64,000 nt of DNA from Planctomycetota bacterium (GCA_014381825.1 JACNKX010000185.1:53816-117815), one strand, 5' to 3'; shown: positions 33,496-43,082, counted from the stretch's first letter. Notes: generated by a model from the letters alone, not told the origin. Numbers and translations are program-made.

Positions 33496-34734
33496 ATGAG
33501 TACCTTGTTTGTTGCAATAACCGCCCTCACCGCTTTGGGAGCACCGATCCCGAGCGCTGAGGTCGTGAAACAGAACGAGACGTTTGAGCAGTTGTGGGAA
33601 ACACCGTTTACGTGGCAGTACGACGTGCTGCCGGAAAAGGGTGGTGTCGAAGAGTGGCGCGTGCCTTACTCGGGATACATCTATCCGGACACCGCCGGCG
33701 GCACGCAGCGATCGCTTTCGAAGTACGATCGTGCTTTCAATGGCGGACGCGGATTGGCCACAGGCTATGAAAAGCGTGACACGTCGATGACCGAACGCCA
33801 GCCCGGCCTATTCGGCGGGCGGCTGTTTTCGCGTGAGCGGACACCAGATTGGTACGGTCACTGTAACGGATGGACTTCTGCCGCAATTCGTCATGCTGAA
33901 CCTGTCGAAAGTGTGACTCGAAACGGCGTCACCTTCTCGCCTTCCGACATTAAAGGTTTGCTCGCAGAGATCTATATCTACAACCACCACGAAGTCTTGG
34001 CGGGTGCCAACGAGGGTCAAGTAAATGCTGGTGTGTTCCACGCGATCATCGCGAACTGGGTTGGACGGGGCGATCATCCGCTAGGCATGGAATCTGATCC
34101 ATCCGAAGAGAAGTGGAACTATCCCGTCTACGCTTATTCAACTTCTTCGGCAGAGCATTCTCCGCGAGAAGTCGAAGTCAAGATGAACATCGCCTACGCC
34201 AAGGACAGCAATGGCGAATGGGACGAAAGCCCTCGTATTAAGCGAGTGAAGTATTTCCATTACATGTTGAACCTCGACGCCAGTGGCAAGATCGTTGGCG
34301 GCTACTTCTATCGCGACAGCAATGTCATCGACATGCTTTGGGTTCCGTTGCGACCGAAACAAGCCGGCCAGCCAGGTAACGAAGCCGGCAACCCCTACGT
34401 CAAAGTCGATGAAGTCCTCGCGATCTGGCGTGCCTCAGCGCCGGAGGAGACTCGCGAGAAGTGGCTCACGGTCGACCCCGCCGAACTAGATCGCGTTGTC
34501 GTCGTCGATGACGAAGAAACCACTCCGGTATCTGAAAACGCGACGCCTGTTGATGCAGACAAAGCGACAACAGAAGAGGATGCGGTTGAAGAAGCTACCG
34601 AGCCTGTTGCAGACGAGTCGGTAACGGAAGAGGAAACTCAGACAACCGACGAGGATACGCCAGAAGCATCCGACGCGATCACAACCGAAGAGACAACGTC
34701 GGATGTTGACAGCGGTGAGGAACTCGACGACTAG
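33496..34734 (+). CDS. Secreted transglutaminase-elicitor-like protein with acidic tail
   Basis: 412 residues. The N-terminus (MSTLFVAITALTALGAPIPS) is a signal peptide. DWYGHCNGWTSAA (118-130) with Cys123, the following GVTFSPSDIKGLLAEIY, and GVFHAIIANWVG with His182 fit the Phytophthora-type transglutaminase elicitor family, whose catalytic Cys and His cross-link glutamine and lysine side chains. The last 75 residues are extremely acidic (EE, DD, TT repeats), probably a flexible surface tail. The protein would act outside the cytoplasm. The assignment rests on these motifs alone. An intrinsic terminator follows 36 bp after the stop. Confidence 0.68.
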   Translation: MSTLFVAITALTALGAPIPSAEVVKQNETFEQLWETPFTWQYDVLPEKGGVEEWRVPYSGYIYPDTAGGTQRSLSKYDRAFNGGRGLATGYEKRDTSMTERQPGLFGGRLFSRERTPDWYGHCNGWTSAAIRHAEPVESVTRNGVTFSPSDIKGLLAEIYIYNHHEVLAGANEGQVNAGVFHAIIANWVGRGDHPLGMESDPSEEKWNYPVYAYSTSSAEHSPREVEVKMNIAYAKDSNGEWDESPRIKRVKYFHYMLNLDASGKIVGGYFYRDSNVIDMLWVPLRPKQAGQPGNEAGNPYVKVDEVLAIWRASAPEETREKWLTVDPAELDRVVVVDDEETTPVSENATPVDADKATTEEDAVEEATEPVADESVTEEETQTTDEDTPEASDAITTEETTSDVDSGEELDD

Positions 34735-34770
34735 TTCGCCCAACGTGAGTCGGACATCTACAAAAACGAC

Positions 34771-34811
34771 GAGCCGGTGCATCGCGATTTGTCTCGCTGA
34801 TGCACCGGCTC
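34771..34811. terminator. Bidirectional intrinsic terminator
   Basis: GAGCCGGTGCATC (34771-34783) pairs perfectly over 13 bp with GATGCACCGGCTC (34799-34811). T-rich tracts follow on the plus strand (TTGTTCGTT) and on the minus strand (GTCGTTTTTGT). It serves the convergent transglutaminase-like and cyclophilin genes. Confidence 0.8.
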
Positions 34812-34848
34812 TTGTTCGTTCTTGCCGACTGTAATTTCGAGCCGCGTC

Positions 34849-35571
34849 TCAATCAACTTGTTCGATCGAAGTGATAACAATCGCTTCGACGGGCATCTGC
34901 GGGAAATCGCCGGTGTCATGAACTTCGGCCTTGGCGATTTGGTCAATCACTTCCATGCCTTCAATGACTTCTCCGAAGACACAATACCCCGCATTCTCAC
35001 TGGCCTCGTCATAGTCTAACGAAGTTGCGGCGGTCACGTTGATGAAAAACTGTGACGTCGCACTGTCTGCGTATTCCGGCGAACGAGACATCGTGAGCGT
35101 ACCGCGTACATTCTTTAAACCGTTACTCGCCTCGTTGCGAATCGGTGCCCGCACTTCTTTCGCTTCGCCGTTGCTTCCGTATCCGCCCGTAACGACGTAT
35201 CCGGGATCTACGTGATGAAAGATCGTGTCGGTGTAGAATCCACGATTAACGTAACTGTCCAGAAAGTTCTCGACTGTCACTGGAGCTTTCTCGGCATTCA
35301 ACCGAACTCGCACATTTCCCGACGACGTTCTGATCACGACTTCGGGAAACAGATTCTTCTCTGGGACAATCGTTGCGGGAGACAGTGCGTCTGACGGGGT
35401 CGCCCTGAGCGTTGCAGCGCCGCCACCGGAAACGTCGACAGTATTCGCGGTACTGCTGGAATCGTCTGCGGGGATGCTTGCCGTTGGGGCATTTCCACCA
35501 CAACCGATCGCCATCGTTGCGACGAGAAGAACTAAGAGCGAACTACAAAACTGAATCCTACGAGCTTCCAT
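34849..35571 (-). CDS. Lipoprotein peptidyl-prolyl isomerase, cyclophilin type
   Basis: 240 residues. Lipobox VATMAIGC places Cys24 at the processed N-terminus, so this is a membrane-attached lipoprotein. From about residue 75 the cyclophilin fold is readable: VIRTSSGNVRVRLNAEKAPV, FHHVDPGYVVTGG (active-site loop, with His in place of the usual Arg neighbour), GTLTMSRSPEYADSATSQFFINV and AGYCVFGEVIEGMEVIDQI. It assists folding outside the cytoplasm. The FHHV form differs from the FHRV consensus, so catalytic activity may be reduced. Confidence 0.9.
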   Translation of the reverse strand: MEARRIQFCSSLLVLLVATMAIGCGGNAPTASIPADDSSSTANTVDVSGGGAATLRATPSDALSPATIVPEKNLFPEVVIRTSSGNVRVRLNAEKAPVTVENFLDSYVNRGFYTDTIFHHVDPGYVVTGGYGSNGEAKEVRAPIRNEASNGLKNVRGTLTMSRSPEYADSATSQFFINVTAATSLDYDEASENAGYCVFGEVIEGMEVIDQIAKAEVHDTGDFPQMPVEAIVITSIEQVD

Positions 35572-35759
35572 CGAAAGCGCCTCCGTGCGAATTTTACTGC
35601 CTACGATCGTCGGTAATATCAGTCCTTTGCCAAATTAATGCAACCTCGATTATCAGATCGCGAGATCGACACATCCCTTTCGCGGACCGTTTTGAGTAGA
35701 ATACTGGTGATCGCTCGAATCAAATCTCCTCTTCGGCAAACGACAGTTCGTCTTATCTT

Positions 35760-36713
35760 ATGTTTGGCCGTACCTTTAACGGACTGGTGATCGTCTTTTG
35801 GATGATCGCAATGACTTGGCTGCTCGCCGAGAAGGTGATCCCTCCGATGCTCGGCGGTGATCCACCTGATTACGCAAGTGCCCTGGAGCCGGAGGTTCGC
35901 GCGGCCTTGCCGGACGCGTGGAAGATTCGCTGGGAAGGGCGAACGGTTGGTTATTCAGCTAGTCGCGTTGAAACATGTCCCACGGGAGAATTGGACCGGC
36001 TGACATTCGTCGAATTCGAGGACTTGCCGCTCGAAGCGATACTGTCCGAAATGCTGGGCCCCGTCGCTGCCGTCGTCAAGCCGCTGCTCCAAAACAGTCG
36101 CGGTATCGATCTCGACATGGTGGTGGCTACGCGGATGACGTTCGATACAGATCGCCGTTTGTCACGTTTCGACACCAACATCGACCTGAGTGGTTTTCAG
36201 GACTTCCTAAAGCTGGAGGGCACTGTCCAGGAAGATGGCAAGCTCGAGATCGTCGCCCAGCTGTCCAGCGGCAGCTTCGGCTCGGGGCAGACATTCAAGC
36301 ACTCCGTTCAACTGCCGCCTGAAGCGTTGGTTGAAGGCTCGCTCTCGCCGCGTCCCCAGTTGAAGGATCTTTACATTGGCCAGAAGTGGACGATCCCAGT
36401 GTTTCGCTCCTTTCCACCCAATAGTCCAGTTCAAATCTTGCAAGCTGAGGTCGAAAAGCATGACATCATCATGTGGGGAAGTGGAGACATAGAAACGATG
36501 CTCGTCACCTATCGAACGGAAGCAGGTTCCGGCGTTCAGGCGACTCGCGATCCGATCAGTCGCGAATGGATTCGCCCCAAAGACGGCGCAGTACTTCGAC
36601 AGCAAGTTCGTTTTTCGGGGCTTGAGTTGACATTCGAACGTGAGAATGAAGGGGCAATTGACCCTCGCATCGACAAGCTCGATGAACTGCAACAGCGCCT
36701 TTGGTCAAACTGA
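35760..36713 (+). CDS. Membrane-anchored protein of unknown function, operon with ABC exporter
   Basis: 317 residues. One N-terminal transmembrane segment (NGLVIVFWMIAMTWLLA) is followed by a soluble beta-rich domain, probably outside the cytoplasm. I see no known domain. The ABC ATPase begins 18 bp after its stop, so these genes are almost certainly co-transcribed, and the protein may deliver or receive what the exporter handles. It has a tail LDELQQRLWSN with no further hydrophobic region. Confidence 0.65.
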   Translation: MFGRTFNGLVIVFWMIAMTWLLAEKVIPPMLGGDPPDYASALEPEVRAALPDAWKIRWEGRTVGYSASRVETCPTGELDRLTFVEFEDLPLEAILSEMLGPVAAVVKPLLQNSRGIDLDMVVATRMTFDTDRRLSRFDTNIDLSGFQDFLKLEGTVQEDGKLEIVAQLSSGSFGSGQTFKHSVQLPPEALVEGSLSPRPQLKDLYIGQKWTIPVFRSFPPNSPVQILQAEVEKHDIIMWGSGDIETMLVTYRTEAGSGVQATRDPISREWIRPKDGAVLRQQVRFSGLELTFERENEGAIDPRIDKLDELQQRLWSN

Positions 36714-36731
36714 ACGCACGGCAGGATTAGC

Positions 36732-37472
36732 ATGATCGACATCAAACAAGCAACCCGAAAGTACGGCACCAAGACGGCCGTCGATCAGCTGGATTTGCAG
36801 ATTCCGCGTGGTGAGCTGTTCGCGTGCTTGGGACACAATGGCGCGGGAAAGACGACGACAATTAAGATGATGGTAGGCCTGTTGCAACCGACCGCAGGCT
36901 CCATCGAGATCGCCGGCTTTGACATCGTGACGGCAACTCGCGATGCCAGTCTGCACGTCGGATACGTCCCCGACGAACCTTATCTCTACGACAAACTTTC
37001 CGGGCGCGAGTTCCTTCAGTTCGTTGCGGATATGTACGGCCTGCCGCTCGACGTCGCGGCGGCTAATATCGAGAAGCAGATCGTCGACTTTGGGCTTGGC
37101 GGCTTCGTTGACCAACTTGCCGAAAGTTATTCGCACGGTATGAAGCAACGGCTGGTCTTCGCCTCCGCCCTGCTTCATGATCCGGAGTTGCTGATCGTTG
37201 ACGAACCGATGGTCGGCCTCGACCCTCGCAGCATGCGCCTGGTCAAAGACTTGCTAAAGAAACGCGTCCGTCGTGGTGGAACGGTTTTCATGTCCACACA
37301 CACGCTGGCCGTTGCGGAAGAAATCGCCGATCGAATCGGAGTAATGAGTCAGGGAAAGATTCAGTTCCTTGGCACGGTCGCAGAACTCCGTGAGCAATTG
37401 TCGAGCGATGAATCGCTTGAGCAGATGTTCCTAACACTGACGGAAGAAGAACCTGCGAATTTTGTTTCTTGA
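36732..37472 (+). CDS. ABC transporter ATP-binding protein
   Basis: 246 residues. Walker A GHNGAGKTTT, a signature ESYSHGMKQRL (SHGMK in place of LSGGQ, usual for the export subgroup), Walker B LLIVDEPMVGLDP and the H-loop STHTL are present. It resembles ATPases that pair with ABC-2-type permeases. The permease starts about 106 bp downstream, with a palindromic repeat between. Confidence 0.93.
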   Translation: MIDIKQATRKYGTKTAVDQLDLQIPRGELFACLGHNGAGKTTTIKMMVGLLQPTAGSIEIAGFDIVTATRDASLHVGYVPDEPYLYDKLSGREFLQFVADMYGLPLDVAAANIEKQIVDFGLGGFVDQLAESYSHGMKQRLVFASALLHDPELLIVDEPMVGLDPRSMRLVKDLLKKRVRRGGTVFMSTHTLAVAEEIADRIGVMSQGKIQFLGTVAELREQLSSDESLEQMFLTLTEEEPANFVS

Positions 37473-37485
37473 TTCTTGGAATGCC

Positions 37486-37554
37486 GTAGGGTGCCGGCGT
37501 AAGCGGCACCATCAGGCTTCAGATTGGGTGGCGCGGCTTACGCCGACACCCTAC
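37486..37554. repeat. Palindromic repeat between ABC genes
   Basis: GTAGGGTGCCGGCGTAAGC (37486-37504) is the reverse complement of 37536-37554 with one mismatch. The element lies in the 106-bp gap between ATPase and permease genes. It could lower permease expression by forming a hairpin, or be a passive repeat copy. Its end resembles the hairpin near 20166. Confidence 0.65.
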
Positions 37555-37578
37555 ATTCGGTTCATAGAGTGAAGCGTT

Positions 37579-39399
37579 ATGGCAACCGCCGAAATTCAAC
37601 TCGAGGCACCTTCGACCAAGAACCTGCCGACGACGGGTTCGGAATCGCGAGCGTATTGGATGCTTCGCGTCCGTCGGATGAACACGATGACCAGCCATGC
37701 ATTTCGGGCTATGCGTGTGCAACTGATGTCCATCACCTTTGCAAGCGTTGTCATGTGGGTCGGGCTATACATTCTCTTTCAGCAGGGCTTCCAGTTCATT
37801 CATTCCGGATTGATTCACGACGGGATGCGAACTCAGTTTGTCCATGCAATTTTCAACGTTTTCTTCCTAGCTCTTACCGTCATGTTGATGTTCTCCTCCG
37901 CGATCATCATGTACGGAAACCTGTTCAAGACGGAGGAAGTTAAGTTTCTACTTACCACACCTTCGCGCCCCGAGCGGATTGTCGTTCACAAATTTCACGA
38001 AGCCGTGTTCTTCAGTTGTTGGGGCTTTGTGTTACTTGGCAGCCCCATGTTAATCGCCTACGGCGATACCGCACTCTCGCCATGGTACTACTATCTACTG
38101 CTCATCCCATTCATGCTTGCATTTGTTTTGATTCCCGCCGGGATCGGAGCCATCGGATGCCTTCTCGTGGTACGCCTGCTGCCGACGGTCCGGCTGCATG
38201 CGTTAGTCATTCTCGTTGGTCTCGTCATCGCGACTGGACTGTACTTCGGTTGGCATGTCTTGGCGTATCAGAATCGCGACTTGATGACGATGAATTGGTT
38301 TCAGGATGTCTTGGCACGACTGGAGTATTCCGAGCAACGTTTACTGCCGAGTTGGTGGTTGAGTACTGGCTTGCTTGAAGCGGCACATCCATCTCAGTCC
38401 ACGACTGGTCGCCCGGCGTGGTTGGAAAGCTTCTACTTCCTCGCGGTACTCGCATCGAACGCGCTGCTGCTGCTGCTCGTCCTGGCAGCAGTTGCAAATC
38501 GCTGCTTCCGATCTTCGTTCAGCGAGCTACAGGGAATCACTCGAACCAAACGAAACAATCGAATCAGCTGGATCGATCGAACAGTAGCCTTCTTCTGCCG
38601 CCCACTGCCTCCGACGCTGCGGATGTTTGTTATCAAAGATCTGCGACTGTTTCGCCGCGATCCCATGCAGTGGTCTCAGTTCGCAATTTTCACGAGCTTG
38701 TTACTTCTGTATTTTTTTAACGTGCGCCGTTTCGATTATGCCGGCACCCTGGAACAATGGGTCACGGTCATCAGCTTTCTCAATGTCGCAGTCGTCGGAT
38801 TGATTCTGTCGACGTTCACAACTCGATTTATCTTTCCAATGATCAGTCTCGAAGGACGCCGCTTTTGGGTACTCGGCACGGCGCCAATCAAACGCGACTT
38901 GGTGCTCTGGGGCAAGTTTTGGTTCGCATGCGTCGGAACGATACCGCCCTGCTCTATGCTCGTGTTGGCCAGTGACATCAGCTTAAAGATCGCCACACGT
39001 CTGCCGTTCGTTGCCGCCATTCATCAAGTAACATGCTGGATGCTTTGCATCGGTCTAGCCGCGATGGCGGTGGGATTCGGTGCCCGATTGCCGAACTTGC
39101 GTGAGCCCTCGCCGTCGAAAATCGCGGCGGGATTTGGCGGCACACTCAATCTTGTGTTGAGCGCCCTCTATATCATTGCGGTCGTGCTTCTGACCGCAGT
39201 TCCCTGCTTCTTCTGGACCGAGACCACTTGGTTATCGAAAATCGAACCGAATGGAAGCTTAATCTTCGGTGGCACCATCGGGCTCGGAACACCCGGCGCT
39301 GTGATCATCGGGTTCAGCCTGATGCTCGTTCTCGCCGCAACCGCGACGATTGTCCCGCTTCGCATCGGGATCAGAGCGTTTCGCCGACTGGAATTTTGA
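37579..39399 (+). CDS. ABC-type permease, large two-half membrane protein
   Basis: 606 residues with at least twelve hydrophobic stretches in two groups, near residues 50-330 and 375-600. The sequence KTEEVKFLLTTPSRPERIVVHKF and the second-half RRFWVLGTAPIKRDLV match the duplicated permeases found with DrrA/CcmA-like ATPases. Starting at ATG 37579 places the first helix about 50 residues in. It exports an unknown compound together with the ATPase. It ends 5 bp from the convergent gene's stop at 39405. Confidence 0.85.
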   Translation: MATAEIQLEAPSTKNLPTTGSESRAYWMLRVRRMNTMTSHAFRAMRVQLMSITFASVVMWVGLYILFQQGFQFIHSGLIHDGMRTQFVHAIFNVFFLALTVMLMFSSAIIMYGNLFKTEEVKFLLTTPSRPERIVVHKFHEAVFFSCWGFVLLGSPMLIAYGDTALSPWYYYLLLIPFMLAFVLIPAGIGAIGCLLVVRLLPTVRLHALVILVGLVIATGLYFGWHVLAYQNRDLMTMNWFQDVLARLEYSEQRLLPSWWLSTGLLEAAHPSQSTTGRPAWLESFYFLAVLASNALLLLLVLAAVANRCFRSSFSELQGITRTKRNNRISWIDRTVAFFCRPLPPTLRMFVIKDLRLFRRDPMQWSQFAIFTSLLLLYFFNVRRFDYAGTLEQWVTVISFLNVAVVGLILSTFTTRFIFPMISLEGRRFWVLGTAPIKRDLVLWGKFWFACVGTIPPCSMLVLASDISLKIATRLPFVAAIHQVTCWMLCIGLAAMAVGFGARLPNLREPSPSKIAAGFGGTLNLVLSALYIIAVVLLTAVPCFFWTETTWLSKIEPNGSLIFGGTIGLGTPGAVIIGFSLMLVLAATATIVPLRIGIRAFRRLEF

Positions 39400-39404
39400 A
39401 CGCA

Positions 39405-40982
39405 CTAATATGCGATCCACTCAAGATGCGTCCAGTAGTCGAAGATCCAAGGATGCGACCAAGGATTCATGCTGGCATACGTCGCCGAAAAGATGCTGAT
39501 GATAAGCGACGCAATCGCTGCGGTTCGCCAACCTCGATGCTTTGCGATCAGATCCGTCGCTGGCAACATGCAGATCAGCCACAAAGGCGTAAACCAAAAC
39601 AACCATCGAAACCCACAGCTGACACCTCCGTAGTTACGGTCCTTCTCAGGACGCATGATGTAAAAAACGATGCAGACAAGCGTGAGAGCAAGGACCATCA
39701 AGGCAAACGCTTGCAGTGAACGCGGACCTCGCCGGAGCCAACACCCGATACCGACCACGCTGAGCAGCCATATCGGAGTTAGCGAAAAAACACCGTGATG
39801 TCCGAGCAACGCGTGAAAAGCGTAAACCGCGCGCGACGGTTCGCCCTTGTCGACGCCTGCCTTGTTTCCTGGCGTCCAGTAGCTTCCTTCGTACTCGTAC
39901 CATGAATCCCATTCGCGGACTTCAATAAAGCCGGCCGTTCGAAGTATGGCATACCGATTCTCGGTTTCCGGGTCCCACAACATCCATCGATTATTCTTTA
40001 ACGTCGGCACAAATGTTGCATTTGCGCTAATCTCGATTCCAACATCTTGCAAGCCATCCGTAACCAATGGCAAATCTATTTCAGTTACCGATAGCGAAGA
40101 TTTATCGAACACCTCAGCGACGATTGGGCCGTCGGCTCGATGAGCATACGGAGGTCGAAAGCTCTGGTGTCCGACGTACGTAGATGCGAAGAACGCAATC
40201 GCCACGACAGATGCCGCAGGAACAAAGGTCGCCAACGTCTGCTTCGGAGCCTTCCACACGAATACGATCCCGTACATCGCAAATAACGCCAAAGATGGCA
40301 ACTCGTTTGCGACTGCGAAGGCACTAAACAAGCCCGCCATCACGAACCAACGCACTCGCAAGTCGTCATGATGAAGGATACGTATCGCCGCATACGTTGC
40401 CAACAACACACTGATCGCGCCGGGCAAATGATTATTGAGTGTGACGGCAAACGTCGTGAGAAAGGTTCCCCACGTGGCGCACGTCATGACAAAGAGCTTG
40501 CTCCAATTGTCTGCGCCAAGCGATTCGACAATCCACGCGAGTACGACAAAGTATAGTACCATCGGCAGCACGTTGCTTAGCATGAGCATAACGCGTGCGA
40601 CATAGAATGGGCCGTCCGTCAACGTGACTCCCGCAACCGATTTGATCAGCCAGTACTCTCCGGCGAGCAGCGTCGGCAGTAACGGTGGTTTGCTCGAGTA
40701 GTAGTGTTCGCGACCATCGCTGCCCTGGTGACGGACCATGTCGATCGTGTACCAGTCCGTCTTACGTCGGATGACGTCATCAATCTCGTACGTGCCATGA
40801 TCAACCAGCGAACGGATCGTACACCAGCGACTGCGATCGTTGGCGCTAAGCATCGCCGTCTTACCGCTTTTCGACTCGACCGACATGATGCGACCGACCA
40901 TCGTCGCTGCGGAAGTTACAATCAGCAACGTGTAAACGAAGCGCCGCAGTTGTGCCGAGGAATCGTCTTGCGCCGCGATCAT
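39405..40982 (-). CDS. GT-C-like membrane glycosyltransferase
   Basis: 525 residues with roughly ten transmembrane helices and a soluble beta-rich insertion (residues about 280-370). The early periplasmic loop YYSSKPPLLPTLLAGEYWL carries the acidic/Lys-Pro block seen in ArnT/PMT-like (GT39/GT83) enzymes, which take sugars from polyprenyl phosphate. Its ATG overlaps the GT2 stop by 4 nt, which supports use of the polyprenyl-phosphate sugar made by that enzyme. The acceptor is not known. Confidence 0.72.
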   Translation of the reverse strand: MIAAQDDSSAQLRRFVYTLLIVTSAATMVGRIMSVESKSGKTAMLSANDRSRWCTIRSLVDHGTYEIDDVIRRKTDWYTIDMVRHQGSDGREHYYSSKPPLLPTLLAGEYWLIKSVAGVTLTDGPFYVARVMLMLSNVLPMVLYFVVLAWIVESLGADNWSKLFVMTCATWGTFLTTFAVTLNNHLPGAISVLLATYAAIRILHHDDLRVRWFVMAGLFSAFAVANELPSLALFAMYGIVFVWKAPKQTLATFVPAASVVAIAFFASTYVGHQSFRPPYAHRADGPIVAEVFDKSSLSVTEIDLPLVTDGLQDVGIEISANATFVPTLKNNRWMLWDPETENRYAILRTAGFIEVREWDSWYEYEGSYWTPGNKAGVDKGEPSRAVYAFHALLGHHGVFSLTPIWLLSVVGIGCWLRRGPRSLQAFALMVLALTLVCIVFYIMRPEKDRNYGGVSCGFRWLFWFTPLWLICMLPATDLIAKHRGWRTAAIASLIISIFSATYASMNPWSHPWIFDYWTHLEWIAY

Positions 40983-41953
40983 GATGGCTCAGAGGTTGTC
41001 TGACGGATCGAGTAGGAAGATGACTCGCGGCCGTAAAACGCCGTCATCAGCTCAGCCAAAAAGCCAACGGACAGGAACTGTCCGCCGAGCAGCAACGCAC
41101 CCATCGAATAATAAAAGATCGCTCGTTCGTGCAAGTGCAAATTATTTTCAACACCACCGTCTAATCGCGAGGCAATCCACCACACCGACAGCACCATTAC
41201 GCCGAATCCGCCGAGCGTGAAGCCGATCAAGCCCAAAGTGCCGAGCAAATGCAGCGGACGGCGCCCGTATCCCGTCAGAAAGCAGACGGTGAGCAAGTCA
41301 AGGAATCCCTTAACGATTCGGGCGACGCCATACTTCGAGTGGCCAAACTGCCTGGCACGATGATTGACAACGATTTCACCGACTCGCCAGCCACGCGCCG
41401 CAGCCAACACCGGCACGAAACGATGCAGTTCGCCATACAAATGAACTTCGTCGAAAATCTCGCGACGATAGCATTTGAAGCCACAGTTGTGATCGTGCAG
41501 TCGAACTCCAGTCAAAAAACCGACAAGCCAGTTGAACACGCGCGAAGGGCCAACTTTGTGCCAGGGGTCGTGTCGCACTTGCTTCCAACCGCTGACGACA
41601 TCCAGCGAGTCGGCCTCGTCCGTTCCGTTAAGCTCTTCGAGAAAGCGTGGGATCTCGTGCGGGTCGTCTTGCAGGTCGGCATCGAGCGTAAAGACGATCT
41701 CGCCGCGAGCAGATCCGAAGCCGGCGTCTAGCGCGGCTGCCTTACCGAAGTTGCGGCGAAAGCGAACTCCGCGGACGCGATCATCCTCGCCAGCAAGTCG
41801 CTCGATCTCGCTCCACGATCCGTCCGACGAGCCATCATCGACGAATACGATTTCAATCTCGTATCCGTTCTCGCGCGCGACCTCGACCAACTCGGCATGC
41901 AGCGCCGCCAAGCTTTCTTCTTCGTTGAAGACAGGAATCACCATCGATAGCAT
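40979..41953 (-). CDS. Family 2 glycosyltransferase making polyprenyl-phosphate sugar (GtrB/DPM1-like)
   Basis: 324 residues. MLSMVIPVFNEEESLAALHA, FVDDGSSDGS, TLDADLQDDP (the DxD site) and GHSKYG are the GT2 elements of dolichol/undecaprenyl-phosphate glycosyltransferases. Two C-terminal hydrophobic segments (LHLLGTLGLIGFTLGGFGVMV and IFYYSMGALLLGGQFLSVG) anchor it. It would charge undecaprenyl phosphate with a sugar for the overlapping GT-C partner. It is divergent from the oxidoreductase at 42093. Confidence 0.92.
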   Translation of the reverse strand: MLSMVIPVFNEEESLAALHAELVEVARENGYEIEIVFVDDGSSDGSWSEIERLAGEDDRVRGVRFRRNFGKAAALDAGFGSARGEIVFTLDADLQDDPHEIPRFLEELNGTDEADSLDVVSGWKQVRHDPWHKVGPSRVFNWLVGFLTGVRLHDHNCGFKCYRREIFDEVHLYGELHRFVPVLAAARGWRVGEIVVNHRARQFGHSKYGVARIVKGFLDLLTVCFLTGYGRRPLHLLGTLGLIGFTLGGFGVMVLSVWWIASRLDGGVENNLHLHERAIFYYSMGALLLGGQFLSVGFLAELMTAFYGRESSSYSIRQTTSEPS

Positions 41954-42092
41954 CGTTCCATTCTAGTTGGATCAATCAATTGTCTACAGGGCAGTGACGA
42001 CGAGTTCCGACCGATTGAACTGGCTTGACGCACGCCTACAATGCGTTCTCCATGTCACCAAGCGGCGTCTCCTAGAATAGAAAGCTGTCAGA

Positions 42093-43082
42093 ATGAGTAA
42101 GATTCGTTGGGGAGTTATTAGCACGGCAAAGATCGGTACCGAGAAAGTCTTGCCGGCGATGCAACAGGCCGAGTTCTGCGAGATCGCGGCCATCGCTTCG
42201 CGAAACATCGAATCAGCCCAAGCAACCGCGAATGAATTGGGGATCGCCAAAGCCTACGGATCGTATGAAGAACTGCTTGCGGATCCCGATATCGATGCGA
42301 TCTACAATCCCCTTCCGAATCATCTGCACGTCTCGTGGTCGATCAAGGCACTCGAAGCCGGAAAGCATGTGCTGTGCGAGAAGCCGATCGGTCTGACGTC
42401 CGATGAAGGCCAGCAGCTCGTCGAAGCGGGCCAGCGTCACCCCAACTTGAAGCTGATGGAAGCGTTCATGTATCGCCACCATCCTCAGTGGCAACGTGCG
42501 CGACAAATCGTGCGTGAAGGCGGCATCGGACCGCTTCGCACGATCCAATCGGCATTCTCTTATTTCAACAATGACGGAGCCAACATCCGCAACATGGCCG
42601 ATATCGGAGGTGGCGGAATGATGGACATCGGTTGCTATCCCATTTCGGTTTCGCGGTTCATTTTCGAAGCTGAGCCTGCGCGAGCGTTCGGGGTCGCCGA
42701 ATTCGATCCGAACTTCAAGACCGATCGGCTCGCGTCCGTGATCCTCGATTTCGGGTCTGGGACATCAACCTTCACGTGCTCGACTCAGATGGTTCCCTAT
42801 CAACGCGTCAACCTCTTTGGCGAAACGGGGCGAGTCGAGATTGAGATCCCGTTCAACGCGCCACCAGACCGACCATGCAAGATGTGGCACCAACGCGGAA
42901 CCGAGATCGACGAGATCATCTTCGACACTTGCAACCAGTACGGAATCCAAGGCGATCTGTTCTCGCAAGCGATCTTAAACGATACGCCTGTCCCCACTCC
43001 GATCGAAGATGCGGTAGGTAACATGAAAGTGATCGAAGCCGTTTTCCGAAGCGCTGAATCGGGGGCCTGGGAAAACCTCTAG
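42093..43082 (+). CDS. Gfo/Idh/MocA family oxidoreductase
   Basis: 329 residues. IRWGVISTAKIGTEKVLPA is the Rossmann motif, CEKPIGL carries the conserved Lys, and GGGMMDIGCYPIS the Asp/His-region block (DIGCYPIS as in glucose-fructose oxidoreductase/xylose dehydrogenase members). It probably oxidises or reduces a sugar or cyclitol with NAD(P). No signal peptide is seen, so it should be cytoplasmic. The substrate cannot be named. Transcribed alone and convergent with the LRR gene. Confidence 0.9.
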   Translation: MSKIRWGVISTAKIGTEKVLPAMQQAEFCEIAAIASRNIESAQATANELGIAKAYGSYEELLADPDIDAIYNPLPNHLHVSWSIKALEAGKHVLCEKPIGLTSDEGQQLVEAGQRHPNLKLMEAFMYRHHPQWQRARQIVREGGIGPLRTIQSAFSYFNNDGANIRNMADIGGGGMMDIGCYPISVSRFIFEAEPARAFGVAEFDPNFKTDRLASVILDFGSGTSTFTCSTQMVPYQRVNLFGETGRVEIEIPFNAPPDRPCKMWHQRGTEIDEIIFDTCNQYGIQGDLFSQAILNDTPVPTPIEDAVGNMKVIEAVFRSAESGAWENL

